Notes under the pieces: model-generated
Seen by the model: only the letters and a program-made list of their open reading frames with translations
The model's database searches: none
Told to the model about the DNA's origin: nothing
Assembly: GCF_022808645.1 (NCBI RefSeq)
Contig: NZ_JAKZKT010000008.1
Location: 62,001 to 126,000 of the forward strand
Direction: 5' to 3'
DNA: 64,000 bases
From: Bacillus litorisediminis
GTDB taxonomy: Bacteria > Bacillota > Bacilli > Bacillales > JC228
Made by a program: the position numbers and the translations under genes
Shown: positions 8,049-16,392 of the stretch, piece after piece
How the letters are laid out: every line of letters begins with the position of its first letter
Numbering within the stretch: position 1 is the first letter of the stretch

Positions 8049-9257
8049 ATGGCTGTCTATCAATATTCAGGTCGTGATCGGAAGGGCGAGAAAAGAAGCG
8101 GTAAGCTAAAAGCAGCGGATCAAAAGGAAGCAATGGCGAAACTTCGTGAACAGGGCATTGCGGTCCTTTCTCTCGAGGAATTAACGAGTTTCCTATACAA
8201 AGAGATTGAAATTAAGAAAAAAAGGGTCAAGCCACAAGACTTCGTCATGTACATTCGCCAATTTTCCACCCTCATTCAAGCGGGGATATCCATCGTTGAG
8301 GCCACCCAAATATTGGCGAAACAAAGCGATAATAAATTATTAAAACAGGCTCTGTTAAAGGTTGAAGAAAAGCTAAGAGAAGGTCGTTCCTTTACACAGG
8401 CTGTTGCGGAGCATCCGAAAATTTTTCCGCCCATATTTGTCCATCTGGTAAGAGCTGGAGAAGTGGGAGGAAATATGGATGACATTTTAGACCGTCTTGC
8501 CGTCTATTTTGAAAAGCAATATGAAACCCGCAATAAAGTGAAAGCTGCTTTAACATATCCCATCTTTATTGGAATCGTATCGATTATCGTTTTAATTTTT
8601 CTATTAACTACAGTCGTTCCAACGTTTTCAACGATGTTTGCCTCATTGGGCGCAGAGCTGCCTATTGTTACAAAAATGGTCCTAACAGCCAGTCAGTTTT
8701 TCGTAACTTGGTGGTGGGCATTGCTATTAATAGCAGGAACCATTGTGGGGGGACTTTGGTATTTCATTAAAAAGATGGATGGGCAATACTATCTAGACTA
8801 TTTTGTATTAAAGCTTCCGATGATTGGGATGATTTTAAGAAAATCCGCTTTAGCGAGAATGACGAGAACATTAAGCTCATTATATGCGAGTTCCGTTCCA
8901 ATCCTGCAATCAATGTCGATTATTGAAAATGTGGTAGGTAATGAAGTATACGTGCGGGCACTGCAAGAGGTAAAAACATCACTTGAAAAAGGGCAATCCA
9001 TGACAAAACCTTTGCAGAAGCACTGGGCATTTCCGCCTATGGTGGTACAAATGATTGCAACCGGAGAAAAAACTGGGGCAATGGAAACAGTTTTGGGGAA
9101 AGTAGCCGACTTCTATGAAGCCGATGTTTCGATTGCAACAGAGAAGCTGAAGGCGCTGCTCGAACCGGTTTTAATCACATTTTTAGCAGGAGTAGTCGGT
9201 GTCATCGTCGCATCGATCGCGCTGCCGATGTTCAGTATGTTTGAATCGATACAATAG
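8049..9257 (+). CDS. pilC: Type IV pilus inner-membrane platform protein PilC
   Basis: The 402-residue polytopic protein couples PilB/PilT to pilin movement. It has the N-terminal YQYSGRDRKGEKRSGKL motif of the family, then two T2SSF repeats (about residues 70-195 and 270-395). Each carries the F.RQ.STLIQAG / LARMTRTLSSLYASS pattern and a following membrane segment (about 170-190, 218-240 and 370-395). The start lies two bases after the pilT stop. The 3' end is followed by the regulated pilin leader, so the genes after it may be read through or driven separately. Confidence 0.95.
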   Translation: MAVYQYSGRDRKGEKRSGKLKAADQKEAMAKLREQGIAVLSLEELTSFLYKEIEIKKKRVKPQDFVMYIRQFSTLIQAGISIVEATQILAKQSDNKLLKQALLKVEEKLREGRSFTQAVAEHPKIFPPIFVHLVRAGEVGGNMDDILDRLAVYFEKQYETRNKVKAALTYPIFIGIVSIIVLIFLLTTVVPTFSTMFASLGAELPIVTKMVLTASQFFVTWWWALLLIAGTIVGGLWYFIKKMDGQYYLDYFVLKLPMIGMILRKSALARMTRTLSSLYASSVPILQSMSIIENVVGNEVYVRALQEVKTSLEKGQSMTKPLQKHWAFPPMVVQMIATGEKTGAMETVLGKVADFYEADVSIATEKLKALLEPVLITFLAGVVGVIVASIALPMFSMFESIQ

Positions 9258-9297
9258 GAAAATTTATTCAATAAAGGTATAGTCTAAAAGTCTTAAG

Positions 9298-9308
9298 TAT
9301 AATATAAT
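9298..9308 (+). promoter_or_regulatory. Possible -10 region of the pilin leader transcript
   Basis: Two overlapping TATAAT hexamers (9298-9303 and 9303-9308) lie about 30-40 bases before the riboswitch aptamer. No good TTGACA-like -35 is seen at the right distance, so a promoter here is only suggested. Read-through from pilC is the alternative. Confidence 0.3.
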
Positions 9309-9339
9309 AACTTTGTCCATATAAATATTGGTAACTAGA

Positions 9340-9474
9340 AAAATTGGAAGCTATGAAAATTCTTCTAATCTTGGGCACTTTGAAGAATATTGAGCTAGTA
9401 GTGCAACCGGCCGATTTTACATCATGTTGATTAATCCAGGCATTTTGAACATGTGTAAATATCGGCCTTTTCTA
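9340..9474 (+). promoter_or_regulatory. Class II cyclic-di-GMP riboswitch with overlapping terminator, pilin leader
   Basis: The core TTGGGCACTT (9372-9381) and TAGTAGTGCAACCG (9397-9410) matches what I know of the conserved c-di-GMP-II (GEMM-II) aptamer core; GCACT 9376-9380 pairs with AGTGC 9401-9405. A closing P1 helix can form between AAAATTGG (9340-9347) and CCGATTTT (9412-9419), and GGAAGCTATGAA after the 5' strand resembles the family's 5' core. The 3' strand of P1 lies inside the left arm of a long hairpin (9410-9429 with 9449-9468, about 19 pairs, two single-base bulges) followed by TTTTCT. P1 and this terminator-like hairpin exclude each other, so ligand binding should favour read-through into pilA, an ON switch. 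The match is by eye; no covariance search was possible. Confidence 0.8.
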
Positions 9475-9521
9475 TACCAATACATACGAAATTATACTAT
9501 TCATTAATAGGGGGATTAAAC

Positions 9522-10031
9522 ATGCGCCGAATTCTAAAAGCATGGAAAAACGAGAAAGGTTTAACGTTAGTAGAATTATTGGCAGTTGTCGTGATTTTGG
9601 GGATTATTGCAGCGATTGCAGTTCCGAGTGTAGGCGGGATAATTGAGAATAGTAAGAAGGATGCGCACATAGCGAACGCTCAACAAATGATTAGTTCTGC
9701 TAAACTAGTAGCAATATCAGAATTAACTACAAAAGATGGATCTACTTTTTATATACCATTAGACTATCTTATAGATAAGGGGTATTTAGATAACTTTGAA
9801 AATCCATTTACAAACAATAATTACAGTGGGGTAACACCTGATTCAGATAGTTTTAATAATTTTGATTTTACTTTACCTTCAGGCAGTTTACATTATGTAA
9901 CAGTAACAAAAAATGGAAATAAATATACTTATACTGTTACTCTCAATGATGACCAGACAACTAAATCATATGACATTAGTAATGAAACGGAAACCCAATT
10001 AAATAGAGAACAGGCATTTACTACGAACTAA
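9522..10031 (+). CDS. pilA: Major type IV prepilin (PilA-like)
   Basis: The 169-residue product has leader MRRILKAWKNEKG, cleavage after G13 and the mature start LTLVELLAVVVILGIIAAIAVP with Glu at position 5, the best prepilin signal of the locus. The helix continues into NSKKDAHIANAQQMIS, followed by a Ser/Thr/Asn-rich globular part without Cys. A strong ribosome site (AGGGGG, 9509-9514) precedes the ATG. The riboswitch leader upstream and a terminator directly downstream (10034-10057) suit a separately controlled, highly expressed gene, which is why I call it the major pilin. The distal half is more AT-rich than the pilus motor genes, as is the next gene. Confidence 0.88.
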   Translation: MRRILKAWKNEKGLTLVELLAVVVILGIIAAIAVPSVGGIIENSKKDAHIANAQQMISSAKLVAISELTTKDGSTFYIPLDYLIDKGYLDNFENPFTNNNYSGVTPDSDSFNNFDFTLPSGSLHYVTVTKNGNKYTYTVTLNDDQTTKSYDISNETETQLNREQAFTTN

Positions 10032-10033
10032 CT

Positions 10034-10057
10034 GGGGAAATCATCATTCCCCTTTTT
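10034..10057 (+). terminator. Terminator or attenuator after the pilin gene
   Basis: GGGGAA (10034-10039) pairs with TTCCCC (10047-10052), followed by a T-run. It would keep most transcription restricted to pilA while allowing some read-through into the ligase-like gene. Confidence 0.7.
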
Positions 10058-10086
10058 CTTTTTTATTAGACTAATAGAGGTATTTC

Positions 10087-11394
10087 ATGTTTAATCTATT
10101 ATTACTTTTTCTTATTATATTTCCGATAGCGGTTAATCCATTTCTACCTGAACAATCATATACAACTCACAAAACTATTTTTCTAGTTTTAATTATTAGT
10201 TTATGGTGGACAGGAGTATGGTTTAAACGAAAAAATCTTCTATTACAATGGGATCAAGTGCCTAGACTTCCACTCTTTATGGCATTATTATTTTTAAGTT
10301 TAATAATTATTTCAGTTCTTTTTTCAGTTGATATACAAACCTCACTATCAGGAAAAATAGCTAGATATGAAGGGCTTTCAACTTGGATATGTTATTTATC
10401 CCTATTTGTAGCAGTTCTTTGGAGATCTTCTGTTTTTATGAAATACAATTGGTTAGTGGGATTTTCTTTTATAGCCACTTTAGCTTCAATCCAAGGTATC
10501 CTTGAACATTTTAACCTATCAATTATTAACACAGGTTCTACAAGAAGCGTATCCTTTTTTAGCAGTGCTAATTTTTTTGGAACCTTTTCTTTAATTGCTA
10601 TTTTAGTAACTATGCTTCTTCTATTTACAGCTAACAAGAAAAAGTTCGCAGCTCTCTATTTATTTTTATTAGCAATCCAGTTCCTCGGTTTACTCTACTC
10701 TACCACCCGCAGCGCGTGGTTAGGCTTAGCTATGTGTTTATTCATCACAGGGGTCTATATTTTATGGAAGAATAGACCTTTATTTAAAAGGTATATATCA
10801 GTTATCTTTTTATTTATCATTTTATTTTGTACGGCCAATAACCTGGCAAATAATATTTTAGCTAATCGAGCTGCAACGATTGTTCAAGATACCAAGACTG
10901 CCATTACCGAAGACAATATGAATGCGGGTTCTCACCGTTGGTACATATGGAGAACATCTTTACCCTTAATAAAAGAATATTTCTGGACAGGCTCGGGGCC
11001 GGATACGTTCCACCTCGTATTTCCTAATGATTCTGCAGAGACAATGAAATATTTCCCAACGGTCACGGTTGATAAAGCTCATAATGAATGGCTGCAGATT
11101 GCCGTTACCATGGGGGGCCCAGCTCTCATTAGCTATTTACTTTTGGTAGGTACTATTTTATTTAAAGCATATAAAACAATCATTAAAAGTAAGAATCCAT
11201 CTATAGAACTGGTTATGGTTACAGTCCTCATTTCTAGTTATTTGATACAAGCACAATTTAATATTAGTGTAGTACCTGTTGCGCCATACTTTTGGGTATT
11301 TCTTGCCTTAACCTATATGTACGCGCTTCGGGATGAAAAAGAATTTAAAATTAACTCAAACATGTCTATAAATAAAAACAGTTCAACATTTTAA
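10087..11394 (+). CDS. O-antigen ligase / Wzy-like membrane protein
   Basis: The 435-residue product is very hydrophobic, with about 10-12 membrane segments. It carries Wzy_C/WaaL-type motifs: STTRSAWLGLAM in a membrane segment and, after a large extracytoplasmic loop (SHRWYIWRTSLP, GSGPDTFHL), HNEWLQIAVTMGGPAL. Such enzymes transfer lipid-linked glycans to an acceptor. Placed directly after the major pilin, it may glycosylate pilin, as TfpO/PilO-type ligases do in some Gram-negative bacteria; this is inference. The DNA is clearly more AT-rich than its neighbours (14 G+C in the 60 bases 10141-10200), suggesting transfer or fast evolution. A terminator follows at 11409-11452. Confidence 0.75.
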   Translation: MFNLLLLFLIIFPIAVNPFLPEQSYTTHKTIFLVLIISLWWTGVWFKRKNLLLQWDQVPRLPLFMALLFLSLIIISVLFSVDIQTSLSGKIARYEGLSTWICYLSLFVAVLWRSSVFMKYNWLVGFSFIATLASIQGILEHFNLSIINTGSTRSVSFFSSANFFGTFSLIAILVTMLLLFTANKKKFAALYLFLLAIQFLGLLYSTTRSAWLGLAMCLFITGVYILWKNRPLFKRYISVIFLFIILFCTANNLANNILANRAATIVQDTKTAITEDNMNAGSHRWYIWRTSLPLIKEYFWTGSGPDTFHLVFPNDSAETMKYFPTVTVDKAHNEWLQIAVTMGGPALISYLLLVGTILFKAYKTIIKSKNPSIELVMVTVLISSYLIQAQFNISVVPVAPYFWVFLALTYMYALRDEKEFKINSNMSINKNSSTF

Positions 11395-11408
11395 TTAAAA
11401 ATGACAAC

Positions 11409-11452
11409 TACCGCTTATTGCTAATTTAGTAATTTTGTAGCGGTATTTTCTT
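11409..11452 (+). terminator. Terminator after the O-antigen-ligase-like gene
   Basis: TACCGC (11409-11414) pairs with GCGGTA (11440-11445), with extra pairing in the 25-base loop, followed by TTTTCTTTA. Confidence 0.6.
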
Positions 11453-11531
11453 TATTTCAATCACATAAAGATAGTCACATAAAAAATTTACTAGTATACT
11501 AAAACTATCAACCAATAAAAGGAATTATGCT

Positions 11532-12287
11532 ATGGATGCAGTGTATGCAATACTTTTTTTAATGCTCGGATTATTGCTGGGTTCTTTTTATAATGTAGTA
11601 GGTTTACGGGTTCCGTTAAAGCAGTCAATCGTTTACCCAAATTCACATTGTCCTCATTGTAAGAGGGAATTGGGTCCGCTCGAATTGATTCCGGTGCTGT
11701 CCTACCTTTTTCTCAAAGGGAAGTGCCGAAATTGTAAAGCTCCGATTTCAATTTTGTACCCATTTATTGAATTGTTGACAGGACTATTGTTTATGTATGC
11801 GTACCTATATTTTGGTTTTTCAAATGAACTCGTAGTTTCCTTTCTATTAATATCTTTATTAAGCATTATTATCGTAACCGACCTAAAATATATGCTGATT
11901 CCCAATAAGATTTTGATATACTTTCTTGTATTCTTGTTAGTTTATCGGGTTTTCTCCCCCCTTGATCCATGGTGGAATCCGTATGCAGCAGGAGTTGGGG
12001 TTTCACTTTTTCTCCTTCTTGTAGCCATCCTTAGCAAAGGAGGTATGGGCGGAGGGGATATTAAACTGTTCTTTGTAATTGGGATTGCCCTCGGTTTTCC
12101 CAATGTACTGCTGACCTTTTTTTTAGCGACCATAATTGGGGCAGTAATTGGAATGATTGGGATTTTTCTTGGAAGGATTAAAAAGCGGCAGGCGATTCCG
12201 TTTGGTCCCTTTATTGCGTTAGGAGCACTTCTATCTCTGTTTTATGGAGAACAGATTATGCAATGGTATTTTGATATTCTTTGGTAG
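11532..12287 (+). CDS. comC: Prepilin leader peptidase / N-methyltransferase
   Basis: The 251-residue polytopic aspartyl protease cleaves the leaders of the prepilins encoded nearby (and probably competence pseudopilins) after the conserved Gly and methylates the new N-terminus. The N-terminal cytoplasmic loop has the zinc tetracysteine CPHC...CRNC. The two catalytic aspartates are in TDLKYMLIP and in the GGGDIKLFF motif. About seven membrane segments are visible. In B. subtilis the single gene comC sits immediately before spoIIB; here the same enzyme is inside a full pilus operon at that position. PilD is an equally valid name. Confidence 0.92.
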   Translation: MDAVYAILFLMLGLLLGSFYNVVGLRVPLKQSIVYPNSHCPHCKRELGPLELIPVLSYLFLKGKCRNCKAPISILYPFIELLTGLLFMYAYLYFGFSNELVVSFLLISLLSIIIVTDLKYMLIPNKILIYFLVFLLVYRVFSPLDPWWNPYAAGVGVSLFLLLVAILSKGGMGGGDIKLFFVIGIALGFPNVLLTFFLATIIGAVIGMIGIFLGRIKKRQAIPFGPFIALGALLSLFYGEQIMQWYFDILW

Positions 12288-12299
12288 GTGGTGCAGCGG

Positions 12300-13277
12300 A
12301 TGAGCGGCTTAGTACGAAAAAAACATCATCGGGTCAACATCATAATCAATGACCGTTTCGTGCGCTTTGTAGAGTCTGGCAAAAATAAATCGATTATTAA
12401 ATATGGACAAAGGTTGATTCCTTCCGGTTTAATCGTGAATGGATTGGTTCAGGACCAGGATGAGTTCATTTCTTTCTTGCATAAGTTTGTCAAAGATGCT
12501 CAGATTAAAGGCCGCCTGGTGCGATATTGTGTTCCTGATTCTCAGGTAATCGTCAGACAAACGAATGTACCAATTGAAATCCCGGATGACGAGATTAAGG
12601 GGCATTTGTATTTTCAGCTTGGACAAACCCTTCATCTGCCTTTCGAAGACCCGATTATAGAAGCTGTTCCAAATCAGATTCGGAATGGCGATAAAGAAGT
12701 AATAGTAGTTGCGAGTAAGGAGTCAGTTGTACAAAATTATCAGCAGATGCTGGATAAAGTGAAATTGCATCCTGAAGCAGCGGATTTAACCTGTCTGTCG
12801 TATTACAGACTTTGCTATCATTTAGACTTAGCCCGGCCGCAAGAGCATCTTTTGCTCGTTCAAATTAACCCAAACTCTTTACAGCTTTCCGTGTTTCATG
12901 AACATAAGCCGGTATTTTTAAGACAAATCCCGCTTGTATTTCACGAGGAAACCGTGGAAGTCCACTATGGCAGAAATCATGTTGATCAATTGGTATGGAA
13001 AGGAACTAGCCGTCAGCTAGATGAAATCTCAAAACCGATTATCACTGAAATGAGCAGGATGATGGATGTGTACCGTTCGAATTTGGCAAAAGGACAATAC
13101 GAAATTAATAAGGTGTTAATTGTCGGAGACCACCCATGTATTCATTTGCTCGCAATTGAGATTGATGCTCAGCTTAGCCAAGAAGTAGTTGCATTTACAG
13201 AACCATTATTTCAGACAAGGAAAAATGTAAATGTACCTGCCTTTTTCTCAGATTGTATTGGCTTGGCATTAAAGTAG
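12300..13277 (+). CDS. pilM: Type IV pilus biogenesis protein PilM
   Basis: The 325-residue actin-like cytoplasmic protein bridges the motor to the PilN/PilO membrane complex. The frame opens with GTG at 12288 right after the peptidase stop, but the ATG at 12300 is spaced correctly from AGGTGG (12286-12291) and is preferred. Family features visible are the NDRFVRFVESG start (phosphate-1-like strand), VRQTNVPIEIPDDEIKGHLYFQLGQTLHLPFEDP and the late segment NKVLIVGDHPCIHLLA. The sequence is diverged and the call leans on the PilM-PilN-PilO order. Confidence 0.82.
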   Translation: MSGLVRKKHHRVNIIINDRFVRFVESGKNKSIIKYGQRLIPSGLIVNGLVQDQDEFISFLHKFVKDAQIKGRLVRYCVPDSQVIVRQTNVPIEIPDDEIKGHLYFQLGQTLHLPFEDPIIEAVPNQIRNGDKEVIVVASKESVVQNYQQMLDKVKLHPEAADLTCLSYYRLCYHLDLARPQEHLLLVQINPNSLQLSVFHEHKPVFLRQIPLVFHEETVEVHYGRNHVDQLVWKGTSRQLDEISKPIITEMSRMMDVYRSNLAKGQYEINKVLIVGDHPCIHLLAIEIDAQLSQEVVAFTEPLFQTRKNVNVPAFFSDCIGLALK

Positions 13278-13285
13278 GTGAAATG

Positions 13286-13867
13286 ATGCTTGTAGACATA
13301 AATCTGTTACCCAAGAAGAAACAACGGAATAGCCATCTCTTACTTGCAATGGGATTGGTCTTTGTTATTATTGTCCTCATAATCACATCAGGCTTATTAT
13401 GGTTAAATGGGCAAAAGAAAATAGAAGAGCGCCTGGAAACGCAGCTTGCCCAAATACAGGAGCTTCGGCAAATACAGGAACAGCAAAATCAGCCTGTCAA
13501 AACGATTATCCCTTCAAACCAATATGAAGAGGTTGTTCAAAAGTTAGCAGCCTATCCGCTGTCAACCGTTGTTTTATTAAACGAAATCTCAAGATTATTA
13601 CAGGATCAGGGGTCTGTTTTACAGTTTGAATATGCCTCTAGCCAAATTCACCTTGTGCTTGAGTTTTATGCATCGAGAGAAGTAGCCTTTTTCTTGGACC
13701 GCTTAAAATCATCCTCCTTTTTTTCTGTTGTCAAATTAAATGAAATTGAAACCGTTCAGCTAAATGGCGGAGCGACTAATATGTTGCCAAGATATCATGC
13801 AGATTTTCAGTTAACTATTCATCCATCAGAGGTACAAAAGGCATCCCAGGAGTTGAATGGACAATGA
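13286..13867 (+). CDS. pilN: Type IV pilus biogenesis protein PilN
   Basis: The 193-residue bitopic protein has the classic start MLVDINLLP, whose equivalent binds PilM in the family. A membrane segment (about residues 20-40), a Gln-rich coiled coil and a ferredoxin-like periplasmic domain follow. Two in-frame ATGs occur (13283 and 13286); the second has the better distance to TAGGTG (13275-13280). The stop overlaps pilO by four bases. Confidence 0.88.
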   Translation: MLVDINLLPKKKQRNSHLLLAMGLVFVIIVLIITSGLLWLNGQKKIEERLETQLAQIQELRQIQEQQNQPVKTIIPSNQYEEVVQKLAAYPLSTVVLLNEISRLLQDQGSVLQFEYASSQIHLVLEFYASREVAFFLDRLKSSSFFSVVKLNEIETVQLNGGATNMLPRYHADFQLTIHPSEVQKASQELNGQ

Positions 13868-14490
13868 AAGCAATAAAACTGACAAGAATTGTTCTTTTTA
13901 CTTTGCTTATCTTTGGGTTGCTTTTATTTTCAGGCTATCAAATTATGGTTCTGCCGCTACAAGCGAATATTGAATCACTCGAACAGAAAATTGAAGAGGA
14001 GACCGAGCATTTTGAGACCGTTAGCCAAAAGGATCACAATGAAGTAAATGATAGCCAGCTTAGAATCAATCAGCTGCAAGAGCAGCTGCCGTCTCAGCCG
14101 TTAGTGGACCAGCTTATTTTAGAATTGGAAAAAGCAGAGCTTGCCTCTGATAGTCTGATATTAAATATGACGTTTGGCAAATCGTCTGCTGAAGAATCTT
14201 CATCCAATGCTGAAGCGGTTGAGGAGGGGCAGGGCCAATCCCCTGCTATTATTCCAAGCGGGGTCAAAAAAGTAACGATTTCCATGTCTGTTCAATCTCC
14301 TACCTATGAACAGCTAGAAAGCTTTTTGCATGAGATTGAGAATATGAAACGAATCATTCACATTGATCAATTAACGTTTAGCGGGCAAGAAAACTCATTT
14401 GGTCAGGCAAATCAGACTCCTGTTGTGTTCACAATCCAAATATCTGCTTTCTACTATCCCGATGGAGAGATGGCGAAACCGGGCAATTGA
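13864..14490 (+). CDS. pilO: Type IV pilus alignment protein PilO-like
   Basis: The 208-residue product has one N-terminal membrane segment (about residues 8-28), a coiled coil rich in Glu/Gln (about 32-80) and an alpha/beta domain (VKKVTISMSVQSPTYEQLESFLHEIENMKR) typical of PilO/GspM. It pairs with PilN to align the pilus machine. The four-base overlap with pilN and the strong terminator at 14530-14563 make it the last gene of the pilus operon. PilP and the secretin PilQ are absent, as expected without an outer membrane. Confidence 0.82.
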   Translation: MKAIKLTRIVLFTLLIFGLLLFSGYQIMVLPLQANIESLEQKIEEETEHFETVSQKDHNEVNDSQLRINQLQEQLPSQPLVDQLILELEKAELASDSLILNMTFGKSSAEESSSNAEAVEEGQGQSPAIIPSGVKKVTISMSVQSPTYEQLESFLHEIENMKRIIHIDQLTFSGQENSFGQANQTPVVFTIQISAFYYPDGEMAKPGN

Positions 14491-14529
14491 TGAATAGGAC
14501 TTTTTGACAAAACAATACGAAAGATGGCG

Positions 14530-14563
14530 ATAACAAGACGACAAAAGTCTTGTTATTTTTTTT
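14530..14563 (+). terminator. Terminator of the pilus operon
   Basis: A perfect 10-base stem, ATAACAAGAC (14530-14539) with GTCTTGTTAT (14547-14556), runs into eight T residues. It isolates the pilus genes from spoIIB. Confidence 0.9.
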
Positions 14564-14611
14564 GATCTCTATGATAGGATAGGGCAAAACTAGTAAAAGG
14601 GGGAGGAAGGA

Positions 14612-15619
14612 TTGAAAGAACAGTCAAATAAAAATGGTCAAATCAAGATTATGCTAAACGAAAAGCCCGCTCCTTTCAAAGAAGAAAAGAAGACTCAGGC
14701 AAGGGATATATTAGAAAATGTATCGATTGAAACGGCAGCCGCACGGGAAGAGGCAGAGGAGTTTGACTGGATCCTTCCAGAGATTGATCCAGAACCTCGG
14801 GAATTTATTCAGGCAAATCAGAAAGAAAAAAATAAGCATCCTTTTAAAACTTCTGTAAAGAAAGGAAACATGTTTCATACAGTCAGCTCACTATTATTTT
14901 CTTTAGCGTTTGCAATTGGTTTGGGTATTGCTTTCGGGATCATTCTATTAAAATTCATTTCTGCTGAAGATAGTCAAACCCCTGCCGAACCCAATAACCC
15001 GACTGCGACTTCTGCCAACCAGGCACCGCCAGCCAATGCATCGGCCAGTTTAGTAAAGATCCCGGCTATGACTGTCTATGTCATACAAGGGGGAGTGTTT
15101 TCCAACCAAGAAGCTGCTGATACGTTAGTTTCACAGCTCGATGAAAAAGGAATCCCGTCTGTTATAATAGAGAACAATGATAGCGCGTATACGGTTCTAT
15201 TAGGACTGGCTTCCAATGAAAATGAAGCTAAACAGTTAGCAGCCATATACGCTGAAAAAGAAGTAGAAGTATACGCAAAGGAACAATCCCTAAAGGAAGG
15301 AACTTTTGAAACAGCAAGCAAAGGAAATGCCACAGTTCTTAACGAGGCGATCAGTTCGCTGCCCATTTTATTTGATATCACAGGTAAAGCTGCGCTTGGT
15401 CAAGGAGTTCCCGAGGACGCACAAACAAAGTTAAGCCAGATTTCCAGCTCCTTACAAAGTACAGAGTTTCAAGACCAAACCTCTTCATTATTGGCTGATA
15501 TTATTTTGCAAGCTAGTACCTCACTTGAAACTTTTAGTCAAAGCAAAAATGTAAATGATGCCTACCAAGCACAGCAAGTCCTTCTCTCTTATATCAAACT
15601 AAATCACGAGATTGAATGA
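14612..15619 (+). CDS. spoIIB: Stage II sporulation protein B (SPOR-domain membrane protein)
   Basis: The TTG start follows GGGGGAGGAAGG (14599-14610). The 335-residue product has a charged cytoplasmic N-terminus, one membrane segment (about residues 91-116), a Pro/Ala/Ser-rich spacer and a SPOR domain (about 152-222: VYVIQGGVFSNQEAADTLVSQL) that binds denuded septal peptidoglycan. The last 100 residues lack a known motif. In B. subtilis SpoIIB recruits the engulfment proteins SpoIIDMP to the polar septum. Length and position (prepilin peptidase - here - maf) match that gene. Confidence 0.88.
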   Translation: MKEQSNKNGQIKIMLNEKPAPFKEEKKTQARDILENVSIETAAAREEAEEFDWILPEIDPEPREFIQANQKEKNKHPFKTSVKKGNMFHTVSSLLFSLAFAIGLGIAFGIILLKFISAEDSQTPAEPNNPTATSANQAPPANASASLVKIPAMTVYVIQGGVFSNQEAADTLVSQLDEKGIPSVIIENNDSAYTVLLGLASNENEAKQLAAIYAEKEVEVYAKEQSLKEGTFETASKGNATVLNEAISSLPILFDITGKAALGQGVPEDAQTKLSQISSSLQSTEFQDQTSSLLADIILQASTSLETFSQSKNVNDAYQAQQVLLSYIKLNHEIE

Positions 15620-15685
15620 TAGTAAAAATAGAAAAAATATTTTTTTACTGTCTATTTTCCGGGAAATGAATCGAAAAATAAAAGA

Positions 15686-15727
15686 ACTGTCGAAGCAATA
15701 GCTGGTTTTCGACAGTCTTTTTTTTGT
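15686..15727 (+). terminator. Terminator of spoIIB
   Basis: ACTGTCGAA (15686-15694) pairs with TTCGACAGT (15708-15716) and is followed by a long T-run. Confidence 0.88.
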
Positions 15728-15810
15728 TTTTCTCTTTTGCCTTTTTCCTCATCAATTTGATAGGATATAATAGATTTCCCTTTCTAACAAAATTCTAAAG
15801 AGGTGATCGT

Positions 15811-16377
15811 ATGAAACCGCTAATCTTAGCTTCGGGCTCACCAAGAAGAAGTGAATTATTAAAACAAATGGATATTCCGTTTGAAATTCACAAGAGTGGT
15901 GTGTCTGAGGATCTTCCCCCACACATTTACCCACAAGATGCCGTGATAGAATTATCCTCACGGAAGGCACTAGATGTAGCTTCACAATATCCTGATTACT
16001 TTGTATTAGGTGCCGATACAGTCGTTTCCATTCAAAAAGAGATATTGGGAAAACCGCATGATCAAGACGCAGCGATTTCGATGCTGAAAAAACTTTCCGG
16101 TGCAACCCATCAGGTGTACACAGGCGTAACGATTGTGACTAAGGGTTCCGTTCATTCATTTTTTGAAGCAACCGATGTAACCTTTTGGGAGCTTTCTGAA
16201 CAAGATATCAAGAAATATATTGAAAGCGGCGAACCGTTTGACAAGGCGGGAGGATATGGAATTCAAGGAAAAGGGGCTTATTTAGTAAAAGAGATTAAAG
16301 GCGATTACTATAGTGTAATGGGGCTTCCTTTGTCCAAAACAATGCGCGCGTTGAAAAAATGTGGTTTTCCTTTATAA
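15811..16377 (+). CDS. maf: Maf nucleotide pyrophosphatase (dTTP/UTP type)
   Basis: The 188-residue product opens with the signature LILASGSPRRSELL, continues with the metal-binding VLGADTVV and SGATHQVYTG segments, and ends with DKAGGYGIQGKG. It hydrolyses non-canonical and some canonical nucleoside triphosphates to monophosphates; in B. subtilis overproduction blocks septation. It is the first gene of the maf-radC pair, 15 bases before radC. Confidence 0.94.
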   Translation: MKPLILASGSPRRSELLKQMDIPFEIHKSGVSEDLPPHIYPQDAVIELSSRKALDVASQYPDYFVLGADTVVSIQKEILGKPHDQDAAISMLKKLSGATHQVYTGVTIVTKGSVHSFFEATDVTFWELSEQDIKKYIESGEPFDKAGGYGIQGKGAYLVKEIKGDYYSVMGLPLSKTMRALKKCGFPL

Positions 16378-16392
16378 AAGGAGGAAAATCAT

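Noticed and set aside
9340-9474. Class I c-di-GMP (GEMM-I) riboswitch
   Set aside because: The GCAAACC and GGACGCAAAGCC class I motifs are absent; the class II core fits instead.
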